A stretch of DNA of 64,000 bases from contig NC_056732.1 in NCBI RefSeq assembly GCF_019279795.1, positions 1,072,788,078 through 1,072,852,077 of the forward strand, written 5' to 3'. Below, in pieces: positions 1 to 9,911 of this stretch. The position numbers and the translations under genes were made by a program. The notes beneath the pieces were generated by a model, which saw only the letters and a list, made by a program, of their open reading frames with translations, was not told where the DNA came from and did not search any database. Numbering within the stretch: position 1 is the first letter of the stretch; the number at the start of each line of letters is the position of its first letter. Source of the DNA: Protopterus annectens (Eukaryota; Chordata; Ceratodontiformes; Protopteridae).

Positions 1-680
1 TCTGTCCGTATTGATCGTAATGCCTAACTGGGGGGCTAGGCAAAGAAAAAAGTCTCTGGCTGAGCAGAGTAGATGCCTTGTTGGGGCGGTCAGGAGCCAG
101 TCGTCCAGAAACAGGAAGACCTGCATTCCCTGGAGTCTCAGGTGGGCCGCTATCACTGCTAAAACTTTGGTCAACACCCTGGGGGCTGTGGTGAGGCCAA
201 AGGGAAGGGCCCTGAACTGATAGTGGCTGGCTCCCAGCCGGAAGCGGAGAAACCTCCTGGATTGTCTGTCCATTAAAATGTGGTAGTACGCATCCTTGAG
301 GTCTATTGAGCACATCCAGTCGCTATCCCACAAGAGGGGGAGAATGGATTGAAGAGTGACCATTCAGAATATTTCCTTGGTTACCGACAGGTTCAGGAGG
401 GAAAGGTCTAGAATTGGGTCTCAAGTCCCCCGTCTTTTTTGGCACCAGAAAGAACCTGGAGTAAAACCCTAATCCGAGCTGGTCTGGGGGGACGGGTTGG
501 ATGGCTCTTTTCTCTAGCAGCTGCTGGATTTCTGCGGCTGCAGCCTCCCTCTGAGCGGGTGGTACATCAGGGAGGTTTCTGAATCTGGGGACATGTTGCA
601 TTGGGATTTTGTAACCTCTGGCTATGATACGAAGCACCCAGCGGTCTGATGTGATGGACTCCCATGCCGCCATGTGCCTC
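1..680 (-). pseudogene. DIRS copy A reverse transcriptase, broken and truncated
   Basis: The N-terminal RT half of the DIRS polyprotein copies element RNA into DNA. Reading leftward from about 673, the translation shows ITSDRWVL, LGLGFYSRFFLVPKKTGDLR (finger region) and then, in another frame below position 230, LPFGLTTAPRVLTKVL followed by VFLFLDDWLL, the DIRS form of the YxDD catalytic box. The frame is lost between about 320 and 420. A run of 13 C at 689-701 breaks the junction to gag. The RT thumb, RH and YR lie beyond base 1. Inactive as seen here. Confidence 0.8.
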
Positions 681-859
681 GAGAAGCGCCCCCCCCCCCC
701 CGACTGCCTCCAGAGTGGAGCAGTCGGGCAACCCTTCAGGGCTGTTGCGTGGGCCGATCAGAGAAGGATTCTCTGGACCCAAAATTTCTCGGAACCCCTC
801 TGCCTCTAGGGCGGCATCCTCCCTGTCCTCCTCTGCCACGGAAAGACTGATTGTCCATA

Positions 860-2971
860 GCAGGTTAGGAATGTTGCGATTTCCGGAACCACATCTTCTT
901 CTGTCCCTTTTGGTTCTTAGAGAAGGACCTCTGGGGAGCAGAGAAGCGGACTCCAATGGCAGACAACGTCTTCCTGTCCTTCTCGCTCTGGACAAGTGTC
1001 TCGCGAACGGTCTTGCCAAACAAGGCAGAACCATCAAAGGGGGCATTCGCAAAGGACGCCTTAAAGGGCTCCGCGAAGTTGCAATGTCGGAGCCAGGCCT
1101 GGCGTCTCATAACTAGGCCCGCTCCACTAGCTCTAGCGGCTCCCTCAGTGGCGTGGGACAACAGCCGCATAGAGGTGTTGGAAATAGATCTAAGAGTGGC
1201 CATACGAGTGGAGTACAACTGCCTGTCCTCCGCCGACATAGACTCTGGGGGGGAAGCAGTGTATTCTTTAATAAGATCTCACTGCATCCTAATGACATTT
1301 GCCATGTAGTTCAGGGACCTTACTGAGAAGGTCGCTGAACTAAATACCCGCTTCCCAAGATGATCCATCGAGCGGGACTCCTTGCTCAGTGGATGGAGCG
1401 GAGGGGCTCTCCTGAGCTAGTTCCCGCTTAGTGGCTGCCGCCGTCAACATGGCATCTACGGGGGGACTCTTGCCCCAGTGGGACCGGTCTGCGGGGGGGC
1501 TCAAGATCCTATCCGGGCGTTTAGGAATTGGCTCCACAGTGTCCGGCTCCTTCCACGCCCTGGTGGTACTAAGGTCCACCAGGGGGTCGGCCGGAGGGGA
1601 CACCCAAGAGGTAGACGGGCCTGCTTCGAATGCCTCCAGGAACACGGACTCGGAGTAAGCCTTGGTGGCAGGCCACCCCCCCCTGATCCTGAGCATTTCC
1701 GTGATGTCTCCAAAGGAGAAATCCTCAGGGGATGACCTTGGGGAGCCTTCCCCTTCATCCAAGTCCGTGTCCTCTGTTAAGGACTCGGGGGAGTCCACGT
1801 GCCTCCTCTTACACTTGTGCTTGCGAGGCACGTCCTTGGGGGGGCTGTTCGAGGAGGTCTCACCAACAACATCCTGTTCCAATGGAACAACCTGGGACAT
1901 CGAAGCAGGCTGTCCCTGTGGCCGGGTGATGGGAGCCTGACCCAGCAGAGAGGGAGCGCAGGGTGGAGCCGAGACAAGGGCCAGGGGCCTGGATGCTCGA
2001 CAGAGCCCTCTCCACTGCATCGAAGGCCGCCGAGGGGGAGCCGCTCTCCCTGGGTTCCGAAAGTAGACTCCCCCTCGGATCCGATGAAGGGATCGGAAAC
2101 CGGCACCGAGACCATCGGATCCGAGGGACCAGTGTGCTCCGACACTGCCCGGCTCCGAGCGCTCCGAACCCGGGAAGCGGGTCGGAGAAGGAGCAATCGG
2201 AACAAAGAAAGGTGTCGAGCTCCCACCCGAAGGGGGGGGGGGGTAGGCAAGAGCACTCCCATCTGCAGCTGGGCCTGGATGAACCTCATCATCATCATCT
2301 GGTCCATGTCTGCATCAGACAGGCTGTAGGTTGATCTCGAAGAGGCCACCGAGGCAGGCCTGGACTGCTGCCTCGATGACCTCGACGGAGATCGGGTCTC
2401 CTCCTCCTCGGGTCTCGGGGAGAAGCATGGAGATCGGAGCCGAGGAGGAAGAGACCTGGAAGCCGTGGAGGGAGAAGCCCGCTTAGCTGGGGGGGGCCGA
2501 AGCGGAGGCCTCGGCCCTCCGCTTGTGGTGCTTCTCTGTCCATTTCTCCCTCCTGGCCTCCCTGTCCTCCGGCGCTTTAGTGGGAGTTTGAATCCCGGCC
2601 GGGGGAAGGGGGGCAGGAGTGGCTACCACCACAGGCTGAGGAGGTGCCACGGGAGGAGCTAAGGCCGGAGCCAAATCCGGGGGCAAAAGTCCCGCCAGAA
2701 TCAGCTTCGACCTCCGCTCTTTCAGTGCCCTGGGGTTGAACGCTGCACAAATGGTACAGCCCGAGGACAGGTGTTCAACCCCAAGGCACCGAACACACCG
2801 AGTGTGGCCATCTGCCAGAGAGAGCTTATGGCCACACTCGGTGCATTTAGAAAAAATAGGCTTAGGGGCCTCTAAACTAAGGCTACACAAACACACTAGG
2901 CCCCAAACGCAATCACACACAAGCACACAATAACGACCAGCGAACGGAGAGTAAAAAACTAAAAATTTCAA
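860..2971 (-). pseudogene. DIRS copy A gag, frameshifted
   Basis: Structural (gag-like) protein of the element. It starts near 2860-2971, where one frame carries a Cys/His cluster: CTECGHKLSLADGHTRCVRCL, then CTICAAFNPRAL, the pattern also seen at the gag start of DIRS copy B (CISCGKQIPHRDYHTLCIPCL). A Pro/Ala-rich linker and a Ser/Asp/Arg-rich middle part follow (about 1340-2349). The C-terminal part at 865-1239 has RRQAWLR and matches the gag C-terminus of copy B. Several frame changes, some near G runs (2228-2237), show it is not functional. Confidence 0.75.
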
Positions 2972-3089
2972 AGTTAACAGGCTAAAGAAAACCTAGCACA
3001 CTCACACTGATTAAACTAGGAAAAAAATGACTGAAAATTCACTTATCTATAAGAAATCGCCAGGAGCTCGCAATCCAGCTGAAACACTT

Positions 3090-3258
3090 TAGAGCGGCAA
3101 ACTAGATCTGGGGTCATTTGGGGTTGGCAAGGGATTATGGGTGAGGGGAGGAGCTAGGAGCTCAGAGCTCGGATTCATAGCTGTATGAATAGTTGCCGGG
3201 TCGGATCCGATATCGGATCCAAGACCCACAGGTTGCAGACAAATGAAGTCCCTACTCC
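3090..3258. repeat. DIRS copy A right terminal repeat with long palindrome
   Basis: By position this is the right terminal repeat of DIRS copy A; its partner would lie left of the window. It holds an almost perfect palindrome at 3198-3227: GGGTC, then GGATCCGATATCGGATCC (3203-3220, perfect), AA, GACCC. Copy B has a comparable hairpin in its terminal repeat. The outer boundary is an estimate. Confidence 0.5.
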
Positions 3259-3609
3259 AGATATATATATTACACACACATTATAAAATAGCTGGTAGAA
3301 TGAAATATGTATAAATGATAGACTGGAGAGGAGGGGTTCTGGGGAGAGAGGCTAGGTATAGATAGGGAAATAATGGGTTGAAAGTGGAGGGGCTGATAGA
3401 GAGTAGTAGGTGGTAAGGTCTAAAGGTAGGATAAGCAGGAAAGTTGCAGACATATATAGGAAGAGGACTAATTCAAAGGGTGTACATAATAATAGTATTG
3501 GTAGGTGTGCTGTCAGTTGGATATAAGAAAGGAAGAGGACACAGAGGGAAGGAAGAAGGAAAAATAAATTTAATGCATACATAGCTAAAATAAAAAGCAA
3601 TATTAATAC

Positions 3610-4130
3610 ATAAAACAGAGAGTTTGGCTGCTCTTAATTTTAAAAGAGCAGCTATGGATATATTCTCGTCAAGGCCAGGGCGGTCTTCCTGCATCAAGGG
3701 TAACTTGCCAATGCAATTCCCTATATTCAAGACGTGTTTCCCACGGTCCCCTCCTCCCCGACATCAACTCTTACCTTATCCAACACAAAAAAATAAAAAC
3801 TTAGCCGTATTACATACCAGGGTATGTTTGTATAATGCTTTCTTTCCATTTGAAGTCATTGTAGTGTTCGTAATTTCGTTTTTCAGTTTATGCTCAGTTT
3901 TTCCTACATAGAACACTCCATAAGGCTCACAAACAGCAGGATACACAAGCCCAGTGGTGTTTCAATTACTATATGCAGCACCCACAATTTCTTTGCCCCT
4001 ACAATCTACTAAAACTTTAATCCTTATAAATAATGTAAGCACATTGCGAGCAGACCCCACACTTAAAAGTACCCTTTCTTTTACTATAGTTCAAGGTGCT
4101 AACCCAGACTAACAATTAACCCTTCCCTTG
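3610..4130 (-). pseudogene. PLE-2 GIY-YIG endonuclease, degenerate
   Basis: C-terminal endonuclease domain of the PLE protein, which nicks target DNA to prime reverse transcription. On the minus strand a Cys motif (KCGVCSQCAYI, near 4040-4075) is followed by VYPAVCEPYGVFYVGKTE (near 3880-3935), where VYP and FYVG stand for the GIY and YIG halves. The chain ends near 3660 with RPGLDENISIAALLKLR, corresponding to the PGLN-x-x-IS end of other PLEs here (FPGLNETISIVGEL at about 45590). Stops and frame changes make it a pseudogene. The 3' UTR (3259-3600) follows to the left. Confidence 0.7.
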
Positions 4131-4623
4131 ATACCCAGCTTATGGACATTATCTTGTGTCTTCTCTATTGATAATAAAGTGAGTTTGATTATTCGAAGGA
4201 TTAATGTGCATGCATTTATGTGTATATAGTTGAAGGATTAACCATAGCCATATTACACTTGGATCTCTTGTGAGACTTTACAGAATAAGCCTATCCAAGC
4301 ACTTTTTTCTTCCTATGAAAACTCATAGCTATTAGTCAACAGTATTTTAGTTTGAAATTGTTGTGTGACTTTATAACTAATATTGTCTCTTAGATATACT
4401 TGCATTATTAATATAAATAACTGTTTGCATTAGTTGCTTTCCTATTCGAACGCGAAATCCTACAACATGTAATGTGTGCCAAAGCTTTGTAATGTCCTAA
4501 TTTCTTTGCAAATATCTATGTCTTGGTGTACTTTTTTATGTTGTGGAGCTTTTCTCCCTGGGCATCCACTGAAAACGGACATATATCCAGCTGGACTAGC
4601 CCGGTCAACAAATGTATAATAAT
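4131..4623 (+). repeat. AT-rich stretch ending in an L2-type LINE 3' tail
   Basis: From 4131 to about 4510 I see no coding sequence. From about 4535 the sequence reads GTGGAGCTTTTCTCCCTGGG, CATCCACTGAAAA, then CCCGGTCAACAAATG, matching the tail of the L2 LINE at 39180-39265 (GCTTTTCTCCCCAGG, CATCTGCTGAAAA, TTTCCCAGTAAACAAATG). It is therefore an L2 3' end, severely 5' truncated, lying beside or within PLE-2. PLE-1 inserted at the end of this tail. Confidence 0.55.
4611..4623. repeat. Left target-site duplication of PLE-1
   Basis: AATGTATAATAAT, repeated exactly at 9899-9911. The site is AT-rich and follows an L2 tail, so a simple-repeat origin cannot be fully excluded. Confidence 0.7.
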
Positions 4624-4633
4624 GTATAATATA

Positions 4634-5312
4634 TTATAGATGTATAAGTTGTAGAGTCTTCCACGAAACACACCAAATTCTCGATAAAACACAGGTTTAT
4701 TGAAAATAAAGGAGATAAGCGCTTTCGCGTGCTGGACTGCACGCTTCATCAGATCTAACACAATGAATTATTCTGAAGCTTATATACAAAAACATAATGA
4801 TCAACTGATACAATTAATCAATTAGATAAATGTATAATTAGATGGTTAACCAGCTATTAAACAATCTTTGAAAATTCATTTAAAGTGCTAGTGCAACTTT
4901 GCTTAACCCATTCTATTTAAAAACTCATGACATAAAACAAATGAAACATTCAGATAACATTTTATGACAAATTTAAAAAATAGAAATATTGTATAGCTAA
5001 ATAACATATATAGATATAAAAGTTCATAATAATCTATACATGACCCCTATATGAAAATAAAATATAGAATATATAGTATGCAATAGTGTGTGAACTAATG
5101 TAAATTCATTCATGTCATTAGTTTATGAATATTGATACATGTTTGAAATATGTACAAATGTGCAAAAAATGTATAAAATACATGAAAATGTTAAATAAAA
5201 TGCAATATATAAAAACACTGAAATGATTAAATATACTATGACTTATTATCAGTAATGTAAAATGGAAATTACACAAAACCATATTCAATGGTCTAAACAA
5301 AATAAATCTATA
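4634..5312 (-). repeat. Inverted copy of the PLE-1 3' tail
   Basis: This 0.68-kb stretch is the reverse complement of about 9165-9830, the 3' UTR plus pseudo-LTR of the same element, with only scattered differences (for example GTTTAGACCATTGAATATGG against GTTTAGACCACTGAATATGG in the 3' UTR). It sits directly before the direct 5' pseudo-LTR, so the two copies face tail to tail and can pair as a large foldback over the first part of both. Such inverted tails are a known PLE feature. Confidence 0.85.
4713..4756 (-). ncRNA. Hammerhead-type ribozyme motif in the inverted arm
   Basis: The inverted tail copy carries the same motif on the minus strand, with all core blocks kept and T at the predicted cleavage site. 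Confidence 0.7.
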
Positions 5313-5350
5313 TTATTATTATAATATTATTATAAACCTATATCATCTAA

Positions 5351-5709
5351 CATGAGTTTTTAAATAGAATGGGTTAAGCAAAGTTGCACTAGCACTTTAA
5401 ATGAATTTTCAAAGATTGTTTAATAGCTGGTTAACCATCTAATTATACATTTATCTAATTGATTAATTGTATCAGTTGATCATTATGTTTTTGTATATAA
5501 GCTTCAGAATAATTCATTGTGTTAGATCTGATGAAGCGTGCAGTCCAGCACGCGAAAGCGCTTATCTCCTTTATCTTCAATAAACCTGTGTTTTATCGAG
5601 AATTTGGTGTGTTTCGTGGAAGACTCTACAACTTATACATCAATAATTTACTTCTCCTTTTTTGGTTGCTGAGTCCTTGGGAGGTAAAAGACACTTATTT
5701 CCTTGTTGA
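5351..5709 (+). repeat. 5' pseudo-LTR of PLE-1
   Basis: 359 bp, nearly identical to 9538-9896. Both start CATGAGTTTTTAAATAGAATG and end CCTTGTTGA. It carries a TATATAAG motif (about 5493-5500), a hammerhead motif and an AATAAA (5578-5583), so it could supply promoter, ribozyme and polyadenylation functions. The coding body starts 34 bp downstream. Confidence 0.85.
5524..5567 (+). ncRNA. Hammerhead-type ribozyme motif, PLE-1 5' pseudo-LTR
   Basis: Parts in order: stem I AGAT (5524-5527), core CTGATGA (5528-5534), one extra A, stem II GCGTGC/GCACGC around a 6-base loop (5536-5553), core GAAA (5554-5557), self-complementary helix III AGCGCT (5557-5562), predicted cleavage after T5563, stem I ATCT (5564-5567). 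Hammerheads are known in PLE pseudo-LTRs, and a palindromic helix III suggests a dimeric form. The extra A after the core is a departure from consensus, so activity is uncertain. Confidence 0.75.
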
Positions 5710-5743
5710 TTTTCCTCTTGCTTAGTGTCTTTTCCTCCACACG

Positions 5744-7890
5744 ATGGAACTGGCTAACATAGAACTAGATTACAACCCAGAGACGAGGGACAACGTAATA
5801 CATTTGGATGAATTTATCAATCGTGAAGGTAACCCTTTATTGGCTCTGAGTTTCACTGAACCAGCCAGTATCAGGACTGTGAACAATGATAATACTAACC
5901 TAATTGAGTTCAACAACTTGCTACGTGAATTTGAAAATGAACTTTACAAACTACAGCGCTTCTCTTGGCAACGTAAGCACCTAGAAGCCTGTCTTCATTT
6001 CAAAATTGTGCCACGTGGGATGCGTGTTTTATGCATGCCCACATATGGCGAACAGCATCCTGTCTTACTTAAAAAGTGGCAGGACTTGAATATCAATTTA
6101 GGCTTTCAGTATATAAATCTGCTAATGGAATACTTTACACCATTAGAGACAAACACAGAAACGCGTAGAACAACTATATAAAGACATTAGTAATAAATAT
6201 AAGACTGATTCCTGCAGTAGAAGGCTGAATAATGTACTGACTCAAGTTCGTATATACAGTGAAAAATTACAACTAGTCAAACAACGCAAGTTGTTACGTG
6301 ACCACAATGATGCTCCTGGTGCCTCTACACTCATTCATGGTGTTACTCCACCCCTGGTTAATGAAGTCATCACTGCGACTCCTCTCAACACACCACCTCC
6401 GAACCAACTTGCTCTGCATATTCAGAATGATGAACAGAGACTTGGTGCCATAAGTAGAAAACCTATCAGCAGTGTTTTCCATTTCCCATCAAACAGTCCA
6501 GGTTCGCAAGAGGACGCTCGCACAGCAGGGGGCCAAGGAAAAGAAAGTATTCGCAAGATCAACACGCACAGAAACGGATGGCCTGGGACCGAATAATCTG
6601 GTATTTAACTTTTCTAGTTTTATTTTGTCTGAGTCTGACATTGCTTTGTTCAATAAGAGTCTGAGTTTTATACCTTCGCAATCTAGCAAATTAAACGAAA
6701 CTCTCATTGACTTACGTTTGTTTGGACGTAAAATTGCTCTCAAGTTATTTTTTTAAAGATAATGACAAAACCAACAACGGAGCGTTGTCGTCCACCATGT
6801 TTAGAAAGAAAAGTTCCTTTACGCCTGCAATGCCTCCTGTTGTAGATTGTTTCATCAGATTGTGTGAAAGAGACTTCTACATTCATTATTCTGCCAATGT
6901 TAAAAAGAGAAAATTTTATAACTTGACCAATGCTGAGTTTGTTTCATTAGCAACTTTAAGGGCAAATAATGACATAGTAGTGAAGACTGCTGAGAAAGGG
7001 GGGGGGTAGTTTTATTTGATACTATTGATTACATCAAAGCCATGGAATTATTATTGGAAGACAGCAACACTTATAAACCAATAAGCATAGATGATGTGAA
7101 TAGTATTGTCACTAATATACATGACAGACTATATGATTTATTGATGTGTATGCAAATCAGCTATGAGATGTATGAGTTTTTGCTTATTGAAAATCCTTTG
7201 GTTCCTTTGTTTAAAGGGACTACCCAAGCTTCATAAGAATGTACATCCTGTTCCCATGCGTCCCATCGTATCTGGCAAGGGATGGTCCACGTCTACAGTT
7301 TCAGTTTTCATTGAAAAAATTTTGAGACCGGTAGTTGATAGCATATCATTTATTCTTAAGGATACCTACCAATTACTCAATGATATAGAGTTGCTACAAC
7401 AGGATTGGTTAGGCACAGATGATACTTATTAATTTCATTAGATGTCAAAAACCTCTTCACCTGTATACCTAATGAGTATGGTATACAGGCAGTTAGAGAA
7501 ATAATGGCTCATGAAACTACTTTCACAACCAACAGGCAAACCCTTATATGCCAACTACTTGATTTAGTTTTGTACAACAATGTCTTTTTATTTAACAAAA
7601 AACATTTTCTTCAAACATGGGGTGTCGCCATGGGCACCCCATGTGCCAATACGTATGCAAATTTAGTGATGCATTTTTGGGAACAACAATACATGTTTAA
7701 TAATGCTTGGGCACATAGAATTAAGTTCTATAGAAGATTTGTTGATGACGTGGTAATAATATGGGAAGGGACCTTTACTTTATTTCAGGAATTGTTAGTC
7801 TATCTTGAGTCTACCACAGATTTCCCGAGATTCACAGCAGAACATTCTGATGTTGCCATAAACTTTTTTAGATGTTACTCTCACGTTTGA
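5744..7890 (+). pseudogene. PLE-1 N-terminal domain and reverse transcriptase, frameshifted
   Basis: N-terminal and RT half of the PLE protein. The ATG at 5744 opens 145 codons with CLHFKIVPRGMRVLCMPTYG near residue 85, the N-terminal motif of this family. After several frame changes, RT blocks follow: KTAEKGGG (about 6985-7007), GLPKLHKNV and PMRPIVSGKG (7217-7280), LLNDIELL, then AMGTPCANTYANLVM (7629-7673) and KFYRRFVDDVVIIWEG (7723-7770), the catalytic box reading FVDD. Frame breaks lie near 6181, 6590, 7000 (a G run), 7230, 7432 and 7890. The products copy element RNA at the nick; this copy cannot make a full protein. Confidence 0.85.
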
Positions 7891-7903
7891 TGGCAATAAA
7901 AGA

Positions 7904-8872
7904 TTGGTTTCATCACTTTACAGAAAGCAGTGTTGGAAGAACAATATATTAAGCTATAACAGCATGCATCCTAGGTTTGTTTTTTCAGGAATTGTTAAGA
8001 GCCAGTATGTCCGGTTATCTAGGTTATGCAAAAGTAATGATGTGTTAATTGAAGAAGCAGATCATTTAGAGGCCTTATTTTTAGATAGAGGCTATGATGC
8101 TAACCTAGTTCGATCTATTAAGAATAAAACTTTGGGTATAGATACAAACTTGGATATTGCTGGTACATCTAGTAATACTATACATAACATGAGGACATTA
8201 CCCAAAGACAACAAATTAAGTTATGTAATAAAATATACAAATGACATTATAGATTTAAAGAAAATCATCACTAAACATTGGAACGTGCTAACCAGTGATG
8301 ATTACGTTAAACGTTTGGTGGGCACAAAACCTCATTTCTTGTTTAAGAACTGTAATAATCTTAAACTAATTTTTAATTTTAATGATAAGATTAGTCATAT
8401 TCCAAATTTGCCTTTAGATAACAAAGGGACATACCCATGTATGAAATGTAACATGTGCAAATACATCACACATACACAAGTTTATAATTTTCCATCTGGT
8501 CATTTTAGATTTGTCCCTAAGATTTATGCTGACTGCAACACGATGAACTTAGTATATCTGGCTACTTGTGACTTTTGTGATGCATTCTACGCTGGTTTAA
8601 CCAAAAGGAAATTCAAAGAGAGAATATACAACCATGTCTACGACATTAGGAAAAAGAATGATCAAAATGCACTTGCCAAACATATCAATACTCATTCAGC
8701 ACATAGCTTTAGTTTTAGAGTATTACAAGTTATCACACCCAGTATAAGACAGGGAGATAATATGAACTCTCTAGCAAGGTTTGAATTAAGTTGGATTTTT
8801 AGAACCAGGGCACATATACCACCTGGCCTAAACCTCCGTATCTCCTTGAAACCAGTACTGGAGGCTATCTAG
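7904..8872 (+). CDS. PLE-1 RT thumb, linker and GIY-YIG endonuclease segment
   Basis: A 322-codon open frame covering the C-terminal third of the PLE protein. Residues 1-75 are the end of the RT (SLYRKQCWKNNILSYNSMHP, then LEALFLDRGYDANLVRSIKN). A Cys motif CMKCNMC is at residues 179-185. The GIY-YIG domain begins at about 216 (LVYLATCDFCDAFYAG, with conserved Arg 235 and 240) and runs to HINTHSAHSF and the PPGLN tail. It nicks DNA for target-primed insertion. The listed ATG is only the first Met after a frameshift: the true frame joins the RT at about 7890. The length of this part matches other PLEs. Confidence 0.85.
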   Translation: MVSSLYRKQCWKNNILSYNSMHPRFVFSGIVKSQYVRLSRLCKSNDVLIEEADHLEALFLDRGYDANLVRSIKNKTLGIDTNLDIAGTSSNTIHNMRTLPKDNKLSYVIKYTNDIIDLKKIITKHWNVLTSDDYVKRLVGTKPHFLFKNCNNLKLIFNFNDKISHIPNLPLDNKGTYPCMKCNMCKYITHTQVYNFPSGHFRFVPKIYADCNTMNLVYLATCDFCDAFYAGLTKRKFKERIYNHVYDIRKKNDQNALAKHINTHSAHSFSFRVLQVITPSIRQGDNMNSLARFELSWIFRTRAHIPPGLNLRISLKPVLEAI

Positions 8873-9537
8873 TTATACAATCTATTTAATTAGAAATGGT
8901 GCTTTAATGTTGCTATCAGTTCCATTGATTAGTATAGATTATTATACTTAACATATTCTAGATGGTTTTGTCTATCCACTTTTTCCTGTTATTTTGAGGC
9001 ACATTTATTGCCATGTTTCACTCAAATTCCATACTTAAGCTAGGGTGGCATGATAAATCCTATGTTTATTGATATGCAATATATTAGTCCTATACTCTAC
9101 ATTTTATACTTTGCATTCATATATTTTTGGAATGAGTCTCTCCATTCCATCTATTAATTTATTTTGTTTAGACCACTGAATATGGTTTTATGTGTAATTT
9201 CCATTTTACATTACTGATAATGTCATAGTATATTTAATCATTTTAATGTTTTTATATATTGCATTTTATTTAACATTTTCATGTATTTCATACATTTTTT
9301 GCACATTTTTATATATTTCAAACATGTATCAATATTCATTCACTAAGGACATGAATGAATTTACATTAGTTCACACACTATTGCATACTATATATTTTAT
9401 ATTTTATTCTCATATAGGTGTCATGTATAGATTATTATGAACTTTTATATCTATATATGTTATTTAGCTATACAATATTTCTATTTTTTAAATTTGTCAT
9501 AAAATGTTATCGGAATGTTTTATTATTTGTTTTACGT

Positions 9538-9896
9538 CATGAGTTTTTAAATAGAATGGGTTAAGCAAAGTTGCACTAGCACTTTAAATGAATTTTCAAA
9601 GATTGTTTAATAGCTGGTTAACCATCTAATTATACATTTATCTAATTGATTAATTGTATCAGTTGATCATTATGTTTTTGTATATAAGCTTCAGAATAAT
9701 TCATTGTGTTAGATCTGATGAAGCGTGCAGTCCAGCACGCGAAAGCGCTCATCTCCTTTATCTTCAATAAACCTGCGTTTTATCGAGAATTTGGTGTGTT
9801 TCGTGGAAGACTCTACAACTTATACATCTATAATTTACTTCTCCTTTTTTGGTTGCTGAGTCCTTGGGAGGTAAAATACACTTATGTCCTTGTTGA
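9538..9896 (+). repeat. 3' pseudo-LTR of PLE-1
   Basis: 359 bp direct copy of 5351-5709. I count few substitutions (for example GCGCTCATCT here against GCGCTTATCT, and CCTGCG against CCTGTG), which points to a fairly recent insertion. Confidence 0.85.
9711..9754 (+). ncRNA. Hammerhead-type ribozyme motif, PLE-1 3' pseudo-LTR
   Basis: Same layout as the 5' copy: AGAT 9711-9714, CTGATGA 9715-9721, GCGTGC/GCACGC stem 9723-9740, GAAA 9741-9744, palindrome AGCGCT 9744-9749, ATCT 9751-9754. The predicted cleavage-site base is C9750, the preferred base, where the 5' copy has T. Confidence 0.75.
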
Positions 9897-9898
9897 AT

Positions 9899-9911
9899 AA
9901 TGTATAATAAT
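9899..9911. repeat. Right target-site duplication of PLE-1
   Basis: AATGTATAATAAT, an exact copy of 4611-4623, directly after the 3' pseudo-LTR. Confidence 0.7.

Larger units (their letters stand above)
1..3258 (-). mobile_element. DIRS-type retrotransposon copy A, cut by window start
   Basis: A minus-strand DIRS-type element: gag lies at the right, RT at the left, and the RNase H and tyrosine recombinase parts would lie outside the window. Identity rests on protein similarity to the complete DIRS copy at 28885-34370: a Cys-rich gag N-terminus, the shared RRQAWLR/RRHAWLR gag motif, the LGLGFYSRFFLVPKK finger motif and FGLTTAPRVLTKVL ahead of a FLDD catalytic box. The right end is placed near 3258, where the sequence stops resembling a DIRS terminus (CCACAGG-TTGCAG) and changes into the 3' untranslated region of the PLE at its right. 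GC content is clearly higher than in the neighbouring PLE. Confidence 0.85.
4624..9898 (+). mobile_element. PLE-1, structurally complete Penelope-like element
   Basis: Structure from left to right: an inverted copy of the 3' tail (about 4634-5312), a direct pseudo-LTR (5351-5709), the coding body (5744-8872), the 3' UTR, and a second direct pseudo-LTR (9538-9896). The same 13 bases, AATGTATAATAAT, stand at 4611-4623 and 9899-9911 as a likely target-site duplication. PLE protein families join an RT to a GIY-YIG endonuclease and often show direct and inverted terminal copies. Frame breaks in the RT half show it is now defective. It lies inside or beside older PLE-2 sequence. Confidence 0.85.

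Noticed and set aside
664..1116. Several plus-strand frames of 60-176 codons over 11-2662
   Set aside because: They are antisense shadows of the GC-rich DIRS gag and RT; no domain or coding logic of their own.
5351..9896. CRISPR array or prophage-like structure from direct repeats
   Set aside because: Vertebrate sequence with two repeats only and no spacer pattern.
4611..9911. PLE-1 as an LTR retrotransposon because of its 359-bp direct repeats
   Set aside because: The coding part is PLE-type RT plus GIY-YIG; no protease, integrase or primer-binding site; the repeats carry hammerheads and an inverted copy precedes them.
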